Shown: in pieces, positions 12,300 to 25,333 of the stretch
Position numbering within the stretch: position 1 is the stretch's first letter
Layout of the letters: the number at the start of each line of letters is the position of its first letter
NCBI RefSeq assembly: GCF_003171515.1
Contig: NC_089394.1
Span: forward strand, 2,294,001 to 2,358,000
Direction of reading: 5' to 3'
Length of the DNA stretch: 64,000 nt
Origin: Pyrenophora tritici-repentis
Lineage: Eukaryota; Ascomycota; Dothideomycetes; Pleosporales; Pleosporaceae
Notes under the pieces: model-generated
The model's database searches: none
The model's input: only the letters and a program-made list of their open reading frames with translations
Told to the model about the DNA's origin: nothing
Made by a program: the position numbers and the translations under genes

Positions 12300-12859
12300 C
12301 TGCAACAGAAGCCTGGTGTGTAGTGTCGTGTCGTTCTTTGAAACCGCAAGAGGGATTTCTTTTTGGAGGGGCTGCCCTTATCGATAACTATGGGGCTCAC
12401 TCGCCGCTGCAGCGTAAGCAGCGCGAAATGGAATGTGTCGGGGTATCAAAAGTGCACAGTAGAGACGCCCCAACGGAAGAGTGGAGAGTCTATACAATAC
12501 AAACGAGCACTGGGGAAAGAAAGAAGAGGATGCACGCAGTAGAAGGCGCTGAGGGGCGGCCTTGTATATGCCCAAACTAAATTATTATTTCAACCACGGG
12601 TCAAAGCGCCGCTTGCCTGCACGTTTTTCGTTTTGCCCGCCCTAGTCCCCTTCGGCTGCCTGCAGGGCTGAGATATACCGTCCTGCATCCCACACCGCAT
12701 TCTGCTTCCTAATATCACATGCTGATTGGCGTTGACTGAAACAGGCGGCGAAGAATTCGATTCATGAGACTATGGCGCGACATTTTGAAGCTTTGGTTCA
12801 CGCCCAAACTCGCGACTTGACTTTTTCTCCTTTCTCCGTTCCGAACTAGATTATATGCT
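12300..12859. other. EF-3 upstream region
   Basis: Promoter and leader of EF-3 (read leftwards), then the end of the decayed transporter. No separate gene was seen, and no promoter element could be assigned with confidence. Confidence 0.5.
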
Positions 12860-14472
12860 TTAGCCGTACTCTGGATGCTCAGCCGTCATTTCTCTTTTGG
12901 TTCTCCTATGCATCTCGACTATCTGCTCCGCTGTTGTATCTGTCAGATGCACTACCACCGCGTCTCCATACAGCGCCGCGAGCTCCTCGAGACTCTTGTT
13001 CCTGGTCTCAAGGTACATGAAGTAGACGACAACTACCGACACCAGGGCCAGGCAGGCAAACACTAACACAATTAGCGCCTGATAAGTCTCAACACTTATT
13101 GTGGGACCTACCAACAAGTATTTATAGCCGACATTTGCGATAGCAGTCGCTCCAGGAGTTACAAATGTTAAATACGTCGTCGTTGCCATTGCGACGCCGG
13201 ACGATCACGCATATCATACATTCCATCAAGTCAGTAAGAAGCGCCTACCTGTGTAAGAAAGAGGGACGACTTACAAATCTTCGATCCGTCCTGTCAATGG
13301 CCAACAGCGAGGACAGGTTGTCCAGAGCTCCTATAAGCGCGTACACACAGTACATTAGTATTGTAGATATTCTGTCAACCCCGGGTTCTTGTAGACAATA
13401 ACAAAGTAGCGATTGATTACCAGTACGCCAGTAGCATTGGCAGCGTGCTGGATGAGCAAGACAAGAACACTCTCTACGGTACGCCCGTGTTTCGAATATC
13501 GACAGATATTGTAACCACGTGACTAGAGTCACATGATATCCTATTGTAGCAGGCACTGCCTGGTGGGCAAGTGCACTTACCTCTGAGCCGAGAGCTCTTG
13601 TACACATACATGACAACACGACAACAGATAGCAATACAATCGTTGATACACAGCCTCCACCCGACACTGCTCACGCAGTTACAGATATCCAGTCGAACTT
13701 TTCAGTTGGAGCTCAATCTGCGCAGCAACCTTATCCGGATTGTCTGGATCAGCACGGAACATTCTCAATAGAGCTCATCCTTCCGGTGCGCGCTTTTGGG
13801 CGATCAGCCGGCGAGGACTCTCTCGTCCGCAGATATAGCTGATGGGAAGTACCATGGGTGGTAAACAGGTGAACGCGAGCGATCCTCGCCAATCGAATGT
13901 CAGGTTCTTTGAGAAGTAGCATCTGGATCCAACCCATCATGCAGAGATGTTCTACTCACAGACAAGAAAGAACCCGTAGAGACCTGTTAGCATGCCTCGT
14001 TTGACGAGGCTCCGGCCAGATAAATGGGAACCAATGTAGCCAACCCGCCGAGGCCGCTCGCTTGGATGATCCGTACGATGATGAGCATTGCAAATGCACA
14101 CTACTGGCTGTAAGTGAGCCGCTGAGTATGGATAGGACTGAGGCATGATGAGAGACCATAGCCGTCCAATTCTGTTAGTGAGATGACCCACCTCCCCAAA
14201 AAGTGCTCCTATGCATGCCCCGAAAAAGAAAGGAGCAATCACCGAAATCAAGATACTGTTGGTCTAGCTCGCGCCTGTTCCAGTTGTCTCGATATGAAAG
14301 TACCAGAAGGAACCCAATTGTCCGACACTGATTGCCAAAGAGGCGAATCCTGAAGGATTGTCAAAAATGGGTTTAAGATAGCGCAACATTATCTTATACC
14401 GAAACCGTATGTGAAATTGCCCTTGGCAATGTTCAACCCAACAGCGACATTGCAGGTACTTATTTTCGTCAT
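12860..14472 (-). pseudogene. Decayed MFS sugar porter
   Basis: Pieces of a sugar porter occur in the correct order but in different frames. From right to left: a start at 14472 with NFTYGF; an apparently intact GTATAA...CAG intron; then FASLAISVGQLGSFWYFH. An in-frame TAG follows, then FFFGACIGALFGE and NRIGRLWSL. A frame change precedes SILSGSLTASSVH, another precedes VRIIQASGLGGLATLVPIYL, and another precedes RGMLTGLYGFFL. Next comes a TGA, then KNLTFDWRGSLAFT and RESPRRLIA, a decayed PESPRW. The last piece (13189-12860) is the final membrane segment with MYLETRNKSLEELAALYGD. Several stops and shifts cannot be removed by introns of normal size, so this is a pseudogene. It is distinct from the intact transporter at 4.1-5.8 kb and looks closer to the lactose/hexose permease-like group. 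Confidence 0.85.
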
Positions 14473-16800
14473 GGTGTTGACAATAGACTACAACTACAAA
14501 GCATGAGGTCTACCAAATGACGTTTATATCTATCAAGAGGAGACAACTGCTCTATATGCACCATCCAGCTGGTCCCAGTCAAGCCATGACCCACAATTGG
14601 CATCCCGGGGAAGTGCATAACTCCAGATCATGTTCCTTCACGTTCCTAGCGATCAGCGGTTGAGGATTTGGGATTCCCAGCATTCACGTGATAGGTTAGA
14701 TGCGAAATGTCATACGGGTGATGAAATCCGCAAATGCGAAGTAACGCAGATGCCTTGGGAATATACTAGATGAAAGACATTTATTTTCCTATCCTAGCGA
14801 ACTATGTGGAGTATATCTTCCTGGATGAACAGATCGATATCATGAGCGGGTTGTAAGCATGGAGAAAACGGGAAGAGTGAGGAGAGAAAGGGATGGTATT
14901 CAGAAGACGCTCGTGTATACCATATCTCCGCTTGTCCTGACGACACTGTGAATAACCTGACAACTCATAATGTTCAGCTTGGATTAAAAGTGTTGGTTAT
15001 ATAGCGACGTATATTTTGGCTCGATTTGGGATAATGCATTTGCATACAGACTTTGTAAGACATTAATCACGCGGCATAGAGTGACACTGACTACTAGGAC
15101 ATCTAGAAAGAGACCAACGATATGATGTACTGACGAAGAAACAAATACACAAATCTAGTAACTAAATGGCGTAGCTTTTATTGTGTGAGTGCAATGTAAT
15201 TCATAATTTGGTCTCCTCTCAAGCGCGTACAACTACCTTAAGAATTGTGCTAAACTGGGAGCAGATTCTAGCAATACCGTATAAATTTGCTTACGTTTAA
15301 GCGTGGCTTCTCTATGTGTATTTTTTGTAAATCTGTTTCTCCTCGTATAAATTACGTGATAAATGTTTTTTTAAGTTACAGCTTGCTTGTTCACGTGTAG
15401 TTCTAACCGTTACTCTACATCGACTTCTACGGCCCCATTTAGAGTCATTATAATAGCATATGCTATATTCCTCTTGGGCAGAGAAAGAAACTTGGGAGAT
15501 GCGGAACGGCCTGTGGTAGTTATGGGCATCATCTCCAAGACGTTGCTGCTCGAGAGGGTAGGCGTTGGTAGATATTTTATATCGTCGACAAAACAGGATC
15601 TTTGCCAATTCTGCCGAATAGTAATACAGTGGTGATTCGGAATGTATGTGGAATAGCACCTATATCCCATCCCACTAGTCTGCAGGAAATTCTTTCTCTT
15701 TCTCTTTCTCTTTTGCAGCGACTAGAGCCAAACGCGAAATTATATATAAAAAACACGGCAAACTAGATAAGAAGCGAGATTCCTCCGTATATTTTGTCTA
15801 AATTTTATTCGTTAAGGGAATTTGCGAATACTAACCAAGGTGTAATTCTTGCGTTAATAGGGCATTCTGTCATTTTAGGTACAGCACATAGTGTTAGTTA
15901 CCCGAAAAAGAATACATTCATTGCGCCAAAAGGAAATAGAGAGAATCTCGAAGAAGATGCGAAAATCATTCATGGAGCTGTCGGTGGGCTTCTGAAACTA
16001 CATTCTGATAGAAATTATGTAAGATACCAATGATTCTTCAGTTCTTAAAGGGGGTTCGGGTTGTAATTAATGGAAATCTGTAAGTAACAAGCGTCTACAA
16101 TTAGTACGCCATATCGTACAAAAGAGTTCATTCCGTTTGCAACAACTCCAAATATACTCGAATACGCTTGGGACTTCTTTGAATTCTTTGACAGAATGTT
16201 TCGTTCATCAGAGACAGTGTGAACTCTTTTCCGCGGGAAGATGACCCTGAGTCCTCGTAACGAGGTCTGTCACTGCCCCTCAGGGAGTCACACGCCATGG
16301 ACCACAGGACGAGCTTGGCTGTATACATCGCTTCCTAACAGTGGCTAGGCAGACCAATCCATACAGGTTAGTACTGGTATCGGTCTTGATAGTCTCCCAT
16401 GAAGATAGAGGCACTGCCTGAAAATCCACGAGTCGATTCCACTGACAAACGTGAAATCACCGACGTCATCTACTGCCTTTTAATCTACGATGACACCACG
16501 ACAGAGCCTTGCATGCATGGCCACCCCGTACTACGAAATGAACAAGTTCAAATGTGTTGCCTCCTCTACTGAGCCCAGCCTCATCGAGAGATTTCAAGCG
16601 ACGTATTTTAGAACCATGTCGCTAATATAATCACGACTCGTGTCTCTAAGCCGGCACAGTTACTACACTTATAGGCGAATAAGGGAAGCAAATCTTTACT
16701 GCTTTGTCTTATAATCAACTAGGCGGAGCTCCGAAGCGGTCGTCGATGAACAGGACATGACTAACGACCTGACCAGTACCTTTTCCAGAATGATGACTCG
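14473..16800. other. Gene-free, comparatively AT-rich stretch
   Basis: No gene of known family. Composition is visibly richer in A/T than the flanks, most clearly 15000-16100. A pyrimidine run of TTTCTC units lies at about 15689-15712. An open frame at 15794-16033 lacks an ATG start and any recognised domain. The stretch may be an old, mutated repeat insertion, but no terminal repeats or coding relics of a transposon could be matched. Confidence 0.4.
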
Positions 16801-19800
16801 CTATTGAGAGTCGTCTTGACGCCCCCAATCACATGCAAATGCCATCTTCACACATACCCAGCCCAACTTCCCAATCTCCGAATATCAGCCTCGCTCAGCA
16901 CTCACCGTTTCCCCGTCCAACAATCACACTGTCACATCACCCTATCCGCACGCCAGTCACACATACTCCCTTGCACACAGTTCCGATCACTCCCCACCAA
17001 CCAATCACACCTCCCCAGCTACCCTAGACAAGAAAGAAACCCCACTTCAACATCATCGTAAACTCGTAATAACCCAATCTAAAACCTTTCCGCTGACGTT
17101 AAAAAAAAGAAAGTCTTACGGTTACGGGGGGACACGTTTGCGGGAGGAATTCCCCAAAGCAAGGAAACCGCGGTTACCGCCGCGAGGATCACCAGGCTAG
17201 AATACGAGATTACGATACCCCCAGCCAAGGTGAGCAAAGTAGGCGACGGGCTTCCAGGCAATCGGAGCGAGGAGGGACAGGGTGAGGCGAGAGAGAGTGA
17301 CAGTGAGTAGGGCCGGGCCCTAAGGTAAGCAAACAAGCGAGGCGGCGAACGGATTTGCCCTTGGGATGCGCACACACCGTTTCTTGGTCATATGGGAAAG
17401 GCCATGTGTGTTGTGTGTGTGCGCGCATGCGGTGTGCGTATGTGTGCACGGTACTGGCAGCAAAAGGTCCCACAGACCACGATTTTACCAACACAGACCA
17501 AGAGAGAGAGGGACCGAGTTTACGACGAGCAAGCAAAGTTGGAATCTATTACAGTTTATGGATACGATGATGAGAGAGTCTGGATTCTGACAAGGTTGTT
17601 GGATGTAATATAACCAAAAGGAAGGTTTGTTTCTCGGGGCTTTCCGCTATTGCGCAAGATCATTACACAATACACCGCATAGTAGCCCAACTAGCTTGAG
17701 ATCTGGTCAGGTCATCAGAACACATACACTGGTGCAAAGTGTCGTCGTCGTCATCAGTAGCATCAGCGATGAGGTTTACTAGCATCAGTACAAGTGACAT
17801 GTAGGTACATATCCGACACGACGTCATCCCCCATGGGAAGGCCTCGTCGTGATCAACCTCGCATAATGCGGAGAGCGCCTATCCGACAGCACTAGGCAGA
17901 TAGATCCGCGCAGCATCGCCCATCGGACTTCCCGAAGCCCAGCACCCCCAAAGATACAAGGGCGAACGGGACCAATCATAAGATTGCCGCATTAAGAGCG
18001 AGGGGGGTGCGTGTGTGCGTGATGCGTGACGTGAAATTGATGCGAGAGGGTGGGTGATGGGCAGCAAGCAAGCAAAGCAGCTAAAGCGTGCTCGGGTAAG
18101 CTGTACTAGGGGGGAAACGGGGGAGGCGCGGACAAAGTGGTGCTTGATTTGCTTTACGCACTGGTCGTGCTGACGGTCAGGGGTGTATGCAATCTTTTTG
18201 CCCACTTTTTTTCCCACGAATTATGCCGTGTAGCGACTAGAGGGAATCATGACGAGGCTGATCGATTTGTTCTGGCAGGTTAGGCTCGTACCGGTACGTA
18301 TCGCTGATCTCAGCCTCGTCCATCTGACTGTTAAAAGCAGGTATATTAATCGCAGCGATGAGAGATCGGCTAGTGGGGTGACAGAAGAAGAACCGAAGAC
18401 CTTTGGTCGTGATAGACGTTGGAAGTGGGCCGGTTATGTCGTCATAGCTTCCCTTGACGGTTTTTCGGACCCCTCCAAAGCCCGTGTGCGGCCAAAAAAA
18501 AAGACAGTTCCATCTCAGCACTATTCGGTCTAGTGTCGGGATCGGATAGCTTGCGCTGGCCCCAGTGTGCTGTGTGTCATGTTGTCAGCCGTAAGGTAAT
18601 CAGCGCAGCAAGTAAGCCTCGCCAGCTCCAGAACCAAGAGACAAAATAAAAATGGAGGAGTCATGCCAAACCGACATTGCGATGTACAGTTACATAGCGT
18701 TGCATTGGGGTCCGCTAACCCCTCCCCACCCCATTCCTTCGGCTGCAGGTAGACGTCGAGTGTTCGGCGAAGTGGACACGAATTACCGGTACTCAAGCGC
18801 GGCAGTGACATGGCCGTTACTGGTTCGGACATTCTCCGGTATGTAGTGTATGCCATGATGCAGGCAGAGGGGCAGGAGAAGAATAAACAAAGAAAGCCAT
18901 GGTGTGTCAGCGATGATTGATGCTCGCAGACGGCTGCGCTGAGCTTACCAGTCTTAGACAGTGCTGCGTATAAAACACACCCATGCTCGTGATCCAAGAG
19001 AAAGCGTGCATAAAACTGGCATCAACAAAGAATTCGCCATTTGTTGAATGGCCATGGTTTGTTGGAGATCAGGTTTCGATAATGTCCACGTCAACACATC
19101 ACCCATCTTGGGAGTAGGCATGCTCCCGACAGCCAGGTCGGCTTCAACGTGGATCTGCTGACGTTTTCCACGTTGTAAAAGGACCGCGATATCTTTCTGG
19201 CCTTGTACTTGCGCCTACCCTTACCTCACGCCGGCAATCTACTGCGCATGTCCTTCGGCGATATGCGATGCACTGCACCACACCCAATACTCTATTGCAG
19301 CAGTAGCTTCGGGGGATACTGTAGCATCTGCATACATGAAGCGCAAGGTACTAGACGTATACTGCACTTTCTGCATCACTTGGTTGCAAGCCCCGACATC
19401 TCAAACCCCCTACAGCATGTGACGACTTGGTGCAGCGTGCTTGCACGCGGGAGGGTTCCCGAATGCGAAGTATGCGCGTCTGCCGAACCCCCCCTTCGAG
19501 ATCTGACCCAGACTGACAAGTTCGTCCGTGATTATCGTCCCTCGTGCGGCATAGAGGAAGGGGCTCGATCTGCCCGTAGCCCCGGGTCTCACGTGTGTTA
19601 AGGATTAAGAGCCGAAGTTAAGTTAAGACGGAGATCATGGGTGGGTGATTGACGTGTCGTGGGCCTAGGGGCTAATCCTTCGATTGCATCCTTCAGGTCA
19701 TGAACATCGTCGATGGCATCTCAATCTGTGACCCGTGGTGTGTGTGCTACAGTGGCTGCCTCCAGATGAACGTTGCGGAAAAAACAACGACAACGGCCCC

Positions 19801-22800
19801 TTCTCTCATAGGCCAGGGTGTCCGTTATGGAGACAGGCCCGTTGTTTGCGCGCATAGATAGCCGCACACTCGCGAGCTTGGTCTTTCGTTCATTATGCAC
19901 CTGTGTATCGACCGCTATATGAACAAAACTCTCTTTTAAAAACCCCTGGGGCTATAATTGCGGATCATTGAGGCATTGATCGGCGACGATCACGACCACT
20001 TTAATCCTTCTAAAGGATGATATTTCCTCGCGAATGCCCAGTGGTGGAAATCAGTGTGCGAAATCCATGCCATATGCGGGCCTCGTACCACTTCGGGAAA
20101 GTAAGCCAGGCGACTCCGCCTGGAAGCACTGTGCCACTGAACAGGTAACGACTCGAACACGACCCTCCGCTCAACTGCCTTGGATAAGGAAAACAGGGAG
20201 GGTTGCTGGATTGAAGATACACGGTTGCTGAGATCTGAATCTTGCAGTAAACCGAAAGTGGTGAGAAAGTCCGAGAGCTTGAAGCAGCAGATCTCCTGGT
20301 GTGGCCGGTGGCGTTTGGATGGTGCCCGCAAAACGGATGCTAACGTCCTGTCACGCAACGTTCGCGAATAGAGTGGCAGAGCTTCAGCCACGCGGAGCGT
20401 ACGCTAACGATTCCTGCGGTGACAGGGGACTGAGGCAAGCGGACGCAGACGCTGGTGGGTCAGGCCGAGATGCCTCGCCAGCGCTTGTAAAAAAAAAAAA
20501 GAACCCCGGATGTGTCCAGTCAAGTTCAGCGGATACCCCATTTCCACAATTATTTTCCACTATCGACTATCGGCGGCATCTGATACGCATATCGTCCGTA
20601 TCTGGCACCTTGAAGGCGCCGGGCCAGGCTTTCAGGTTACGATCTCCACATGCATTGTTTGATGAGGATGTGCTTTTGGAAGCTTGAGGTGGTAAGCGGC
20701 TTCAATGTCTTGCAGAAGTGGATCTCTAAGTTTGCGAACAAGTGAAACAGGAGCAGTCGATAGGCCGTCTTTGCGTCTCGAATCAGTTTTTGACTCTTGA
20801 CGAATGTATCGTTCCGGTAGGGACCGGTGGCAAACGAACGTGGGAAGTCGTACCGAGCGACCTGCTTGGGACCTCTAATCGGCGGCGATTAACACTGTAC
20901 GAGAGCTGCCAGAAGGATCGAAGATGATTTACCCCTCCCCGTTACCCGGCAAAGACGGCATTGGTGGGCAGTCCCTCGATCCGGCTGATCTGAGACTTGG
21001 CCGCATCGTATCCTGGGGAATCTCATGGTCAGCCGAGCGCATCTCCTTCGTGTTGGTGGGCAACTTAACATTGATCTACGTGGCCCCTTGTTGTGGCGTA
21101 ATGGATCCGGAAAACATGCTGAAAACGATGGGGGAGGGAACAGGGGGTCTGACGCGGGTCAGGACGGTTCGTTTTCGCCGCTGACCTCTTTGGTCCTTTC
21201 CTGCCCCATTCGGGCCGTGTGGAGGGCTATTGTTGCTGCTTCATCGAAACCCCTGCATTATGAGAAGAGGAGTCTCTTCGAACGGTATTGGATGGAAGCG
21301 TGGAGGACGTATGCCTGCTTTCCCGAAACGCTTGTCGCCGATTATTCGTGACGCCATGTAATGAGAAGTCAATTGTTTGACATATCGCCAGTGTTGCACG
21401 AGTCCGCAAAGAATTGCTCCCAAGCGCAACGCCGCACGGAGTGTGACACGCCCGCTCGCAGCCAAGCCCTTGTTATGATGGGGATGGAGAAGTCCCAAGA
21501 AAATTGGATGCCGGACGTGGGGAGGCGATATTGCAAGACAATTTCGGTTGAACAAGGAATGCTGAAGAAACAATACGAGATTCACCATCACTTGTCAACT
21601 AAGGCAAGCCAATGGGGATAACGTAGTGGTGTACTGAATCACATGAGGCAAGAAAAACGCTCAATGGCTCTTCTAGCGCCGCGATCGATCTCAGAGCAGA
21701 CCATGTGTTCTCCAACGCGTCCTTGTACCGGGTATGGCTGGTTTGCGTGTGGAGTAGTTCCAATCCTTTGGCGCCTCACTTTGAGTTCATTTCCTTCTCG
21801 AAAGTGCACGTGTAAGCGCGGTGGGAAGGTTAGGATTCAGTGTGCCAGACAGTCGAACTACCGGTGCTACTCTACAAATGCGGTTATCAGTTTTGAGGTG
21901 GATGCACATCAGGAGCCTTTGAGGTGGGTAAAGTTGTGCAGGATAATTCGCTCCAGCTGCGCACTGAAGCCGCTACTTTCTTAGCCCGAGACGGGTATTG
22001 GACGAATATTGTAATGTTGCGAGTAAGTAACCAGGGCCTCGATCGTTGTGCTTATGAGGGTGCTGGAATTGCCGGCAGTTAAGTCCGTTACTTCCAGGAT
22101 GATCAGCCTGCCGGGTGGTGTTGGCCAGGATGCCAGGGAGCGAAGCGGCGTAAAAGTCCATGTTGGCTCCCTGGGAAATGATACGATGTCAACAAAGTGC
22201 CGTAGACGGCGACTGTAGTCTTCGGCGCCAAGATGATGGAGAGACATGTCAGTCTTGGGCCGGTCTAGCTTGAGCGTTTTAGCCGGAGAGACCCTGAGTA
22301 ACGTCATTGATGAATGATGGGGCCGACGAACATACCGTACAAGGACGGCATTGCAAGAAGTGCTTGGCAAGCAGTAGCAGGTTTTGCTTATAGGAAACTA
22401 TTGTCAGTATCCTTTGATTCGTTTTGAAGCTCGACGGGTGTCAAAAGTTGGCAGCAAAAGGTCCCAAGACGCGGCAAAGCCTCGGACAAAACTTTGGTGG
22501 AGATGCCGTTGTCATGCCGATTCGTGGTGATGAAACACCGAGATGATCGCTGGGATGGGCCACCAGGGAGGCTCTCAGTAACCAAGTTCCCGTTGATGAG
22601 GGATCGTGATGCGGCCCAGGTAACGGTACCCCTGCCAGTCCCGCGCACCCTGAGACCGGACGCAGAAGGCCTGGTTGGTGCTCTTCCGGAAGATCATGCA
22701 GGCTGCCCAGTGCTGACGCCTCCACTGCGACGGGCTGGTGAGCATGGTGAAGGAGTTATGACGTGAGTGTTGGGGGCGCGCAACATGTCACGACGTGTGC

Positions 22801-25333
22801 AACAAAGTACTGTACTGTACGAATGGCAGTTCTAGCGCGTCCAGTCGGCGCCATGTAGGCAAGGCGCGCGAGTGCGAGCAAGATTCCAGCATGGCGGTAT
22901 GTGATGCGCGAGTCGCCCGACGGCCGTCCAGGTCCGAGCGACATGGTAGGTAAATTTTCCATCAACAGCAATCCCTGGTGTTCCTGTCTGTGCGGGTTTT
23001 CAGCACACTTAGGATGGCCATGTTTGGTCATATATCGAAAGCAAGCGCGCTGTTGTACACACGGTAGCCCTGCACAGCAAGATGGTTCTATTGTTCTAGC
23101 GGAGGGCCAGCCACGCGGTCAAGTTGCACGAGGATAGTGATAGGGAGACGTGGTGCGACGGTGCCGCACGCACAGCTTGCACCGCTTGCGCAGGCTTTTA
23201 GGGGTGGGGAGAGGCATAGGTACAGTAGATATTGCACCGGGAGCTGGGCTTGAGGCTGGGAACTAAACATCCGGCTTTGGGTGCGTGATCTGCAAGGCTT
23301 CGCCTACGTCGGTCTCTGATGGAACACTGCGGTGCCAGGTCAGTCGCGTGGTGTGCTTCTCGAAGACGATTGAGCGTGGTTGTGCGGCGGGAGGTCGGTT
23401 AGAGTAATGATTAGATGGTGACAGCCAACGTGGCCCCCGGGATTAGCTGCATGCGCTTGTTGCTGATCGACCCGCCTCTTTCTCAAAGATCCTCCACAGA
23501 CGAACGAGGCCAAGCCATGGGATAACGCCGCCATCCCGCCCTGGCGGCGCCGCAGAGACGTCGCGTACCAGGGTCGGAGACGGTCGCTGCAAACTGGCAG
23601 CATCCGTCGAGCCGCTGTTCAAGACTTCCCGCGCTTGCCCTCTGTGCTGAAACCGACGTGACGTTTTGGTACGCGGCCTAGTCATTTAGCTGAAGGAGGC
23701 TGCAAAGATGCGGTGAGCCGCACCTCTTGCGGCGTGCTGGAACATGTTCGGAAACGATGCCAGGTGGAGGGCAGCCGCCTGCCCAGGCTATGCCCGCCAC
23801 ACAGCCCGCTGGGGAAATAAGTCGCGAGACTGTCACTCAACCCAAGTGCGTGTGTGTGCGTGCAACTGCGACTACAGTACCACCGCGACTGCGATACCGG
23901 TACGGTAGAGACGGGGGAGTATTGCCAGCAAATCATCCCGCAACTCCACGCTTCGCTTCGCGGCCGACAAAGGCCCTGTAACGCTCGACAGACTTTTAAC
24001 AATTGCTGCCGACTGAATGGTCGTGCGATAGTACATGGCTGGCGCACATGCAGCCTATTCACCGCCACTAGACAGCTTTCGCATCGCATCGCGAGGCGCT
24101 TGGCTCGCTTCCGAAGCGACCTAAGTAAGTTGGGTGGGACTGCTCGCTATAGGTACGTTAGCATGAGGAAATGTCCCGAGTGTCTTTTTGAATCTGTGTG
24201 GGCACGACACCATGGCTCCAGAGGGTGGACCACGACAAAAGCGCCCAAGGACCCAAAGACGCAGAAGAGACTGGTCGCTGGGAAGCAAGATTCATGTCGC
24301 GTCTGGTTCGTCTCATGTTCGACTCGACTGCTCCGGCATTGCAGTGCAGTGCAGGCAGCGTCTTCGGTTCCCAAGCCTCGCCCCCTGCGTAATCCTTCGA
24401 CCAGAGCCTGTTCCGTATTGTTGTCTCGACGTCTGAATAGAGCCAAGTGTGCAGCACCCTCGGACGAAAGCCACCGATCGGGGCCGTAAGGGTCGTGCAG
24501 AGGAGGACCCTTGACTCCCAAACATGCTCCAGTTGCCCTCCAGGCCGCCACTGGCAGCCATGTATGTATCAGCAGTCGGAGCCGCAGCTTGCCAGCTTCG
24601 CACGCTCCCCAAGGTGCTTGAGTCGTGGGCTCGCGGCAGCAGCGTGAGCACTTTCGGTGAGGGTTGATCCGGTGGGTTGGGAGAACTTCGGCCCTCATTC
24701 ACTTTGATCGACCCCAGCACGGCGCGCAGCTTGCTTGCTTCCGAACAGGCCCACGAGGATTCTCCTCAGGATTCTCCTGGAACGGTCGATCTGCATGCAC
24801 GACGGCCTGTCGTTGGATCTCGACCGGGGCCCCTGTCCGAGGCTGTCCCAAAAGCGCTCCTGCGCCGGCGCAGCGTCGATGTCGCGGCCTGGGAAGCGTG
24901 GGCGGATCGCTCGGCCAAGGCATTACTACGGGTCGTGCGCATCGTCACTCTAAACCACCTCCGTCTGTCATCTGCATTGCCGTTGCAAGGGACAGAGCGC
25001 CGTGCTAGGCTCGAGTGGGACGTGGGCTTTTGACAACGGTCCGCCGCCTCATCGCCCGCTCAAACGCAATTTGGACAGGGAACGACAGGTCCACCGAAGA
25101 CGCTACGGTGCGAACGGGCTTCGTGCTGAATCTCGCCAATCCACTGGACATCGTACTTGAATGCTGCAGGCCCGAATTCCTGGCACTACATCTGCTCGTA
25201 CCCGTCGTCTGGCTATTCTCCATCCCGTCGTCATTCACTCATCCCTTCACCCTCGACTATCTTTCTCTGTTACGCAGCCACTGTCGTGACCTGTGACCAG
25301 CACACACCCACATCCACACTACATACTTTCTCC
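16801..25333. other. Long gene-poor region upstream of the C2H2 regulator
   Basis: About 8.5 kb of mixed-composition sequence. Open frames overlap each other on both strands, have irregular starts and show no domain, signal peptide or intron-linked continuation that I can support. It is not AT-rich decayed repeat sequence. Distal regulatory DNA, a long transcribed leader or noncoding RNA for the regulator starting at 25334 are possible; the sequence alone does not decide. Confidence 0.4.
17404..17450. repeat. Alternating purine-pyrimidine tract
   Basis: A TG/GC-rich run in which purine and pyrimidine largely alternate (GTGTGTGTGCGCGCATGC in the middle). Such tracts can adopt Z-form DNA and are often length-polymorphic. 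It is not coding in any supported gene. Confidence 0.6.

Noticed and set aside
15794..16033. 79-codon frame in the AT-rich stretch
   Set aside because: It starts at TTG, and no family or splice-linked continuation was found; AT-rich sequence with chance openness is more likely.
16804..17061. CA/CT-rich frame
   Set aside because: Low-complexity His/Pro/Ser translation in several frames at once; no coding evidence.
24147..24698. 183-codon minus-strand frame and overlapping plus-strand frames at 23.8-25.0 kb
   Set aside because: Several long frames overlap on both strands with no domain, a sign of low stop density and not of genes.
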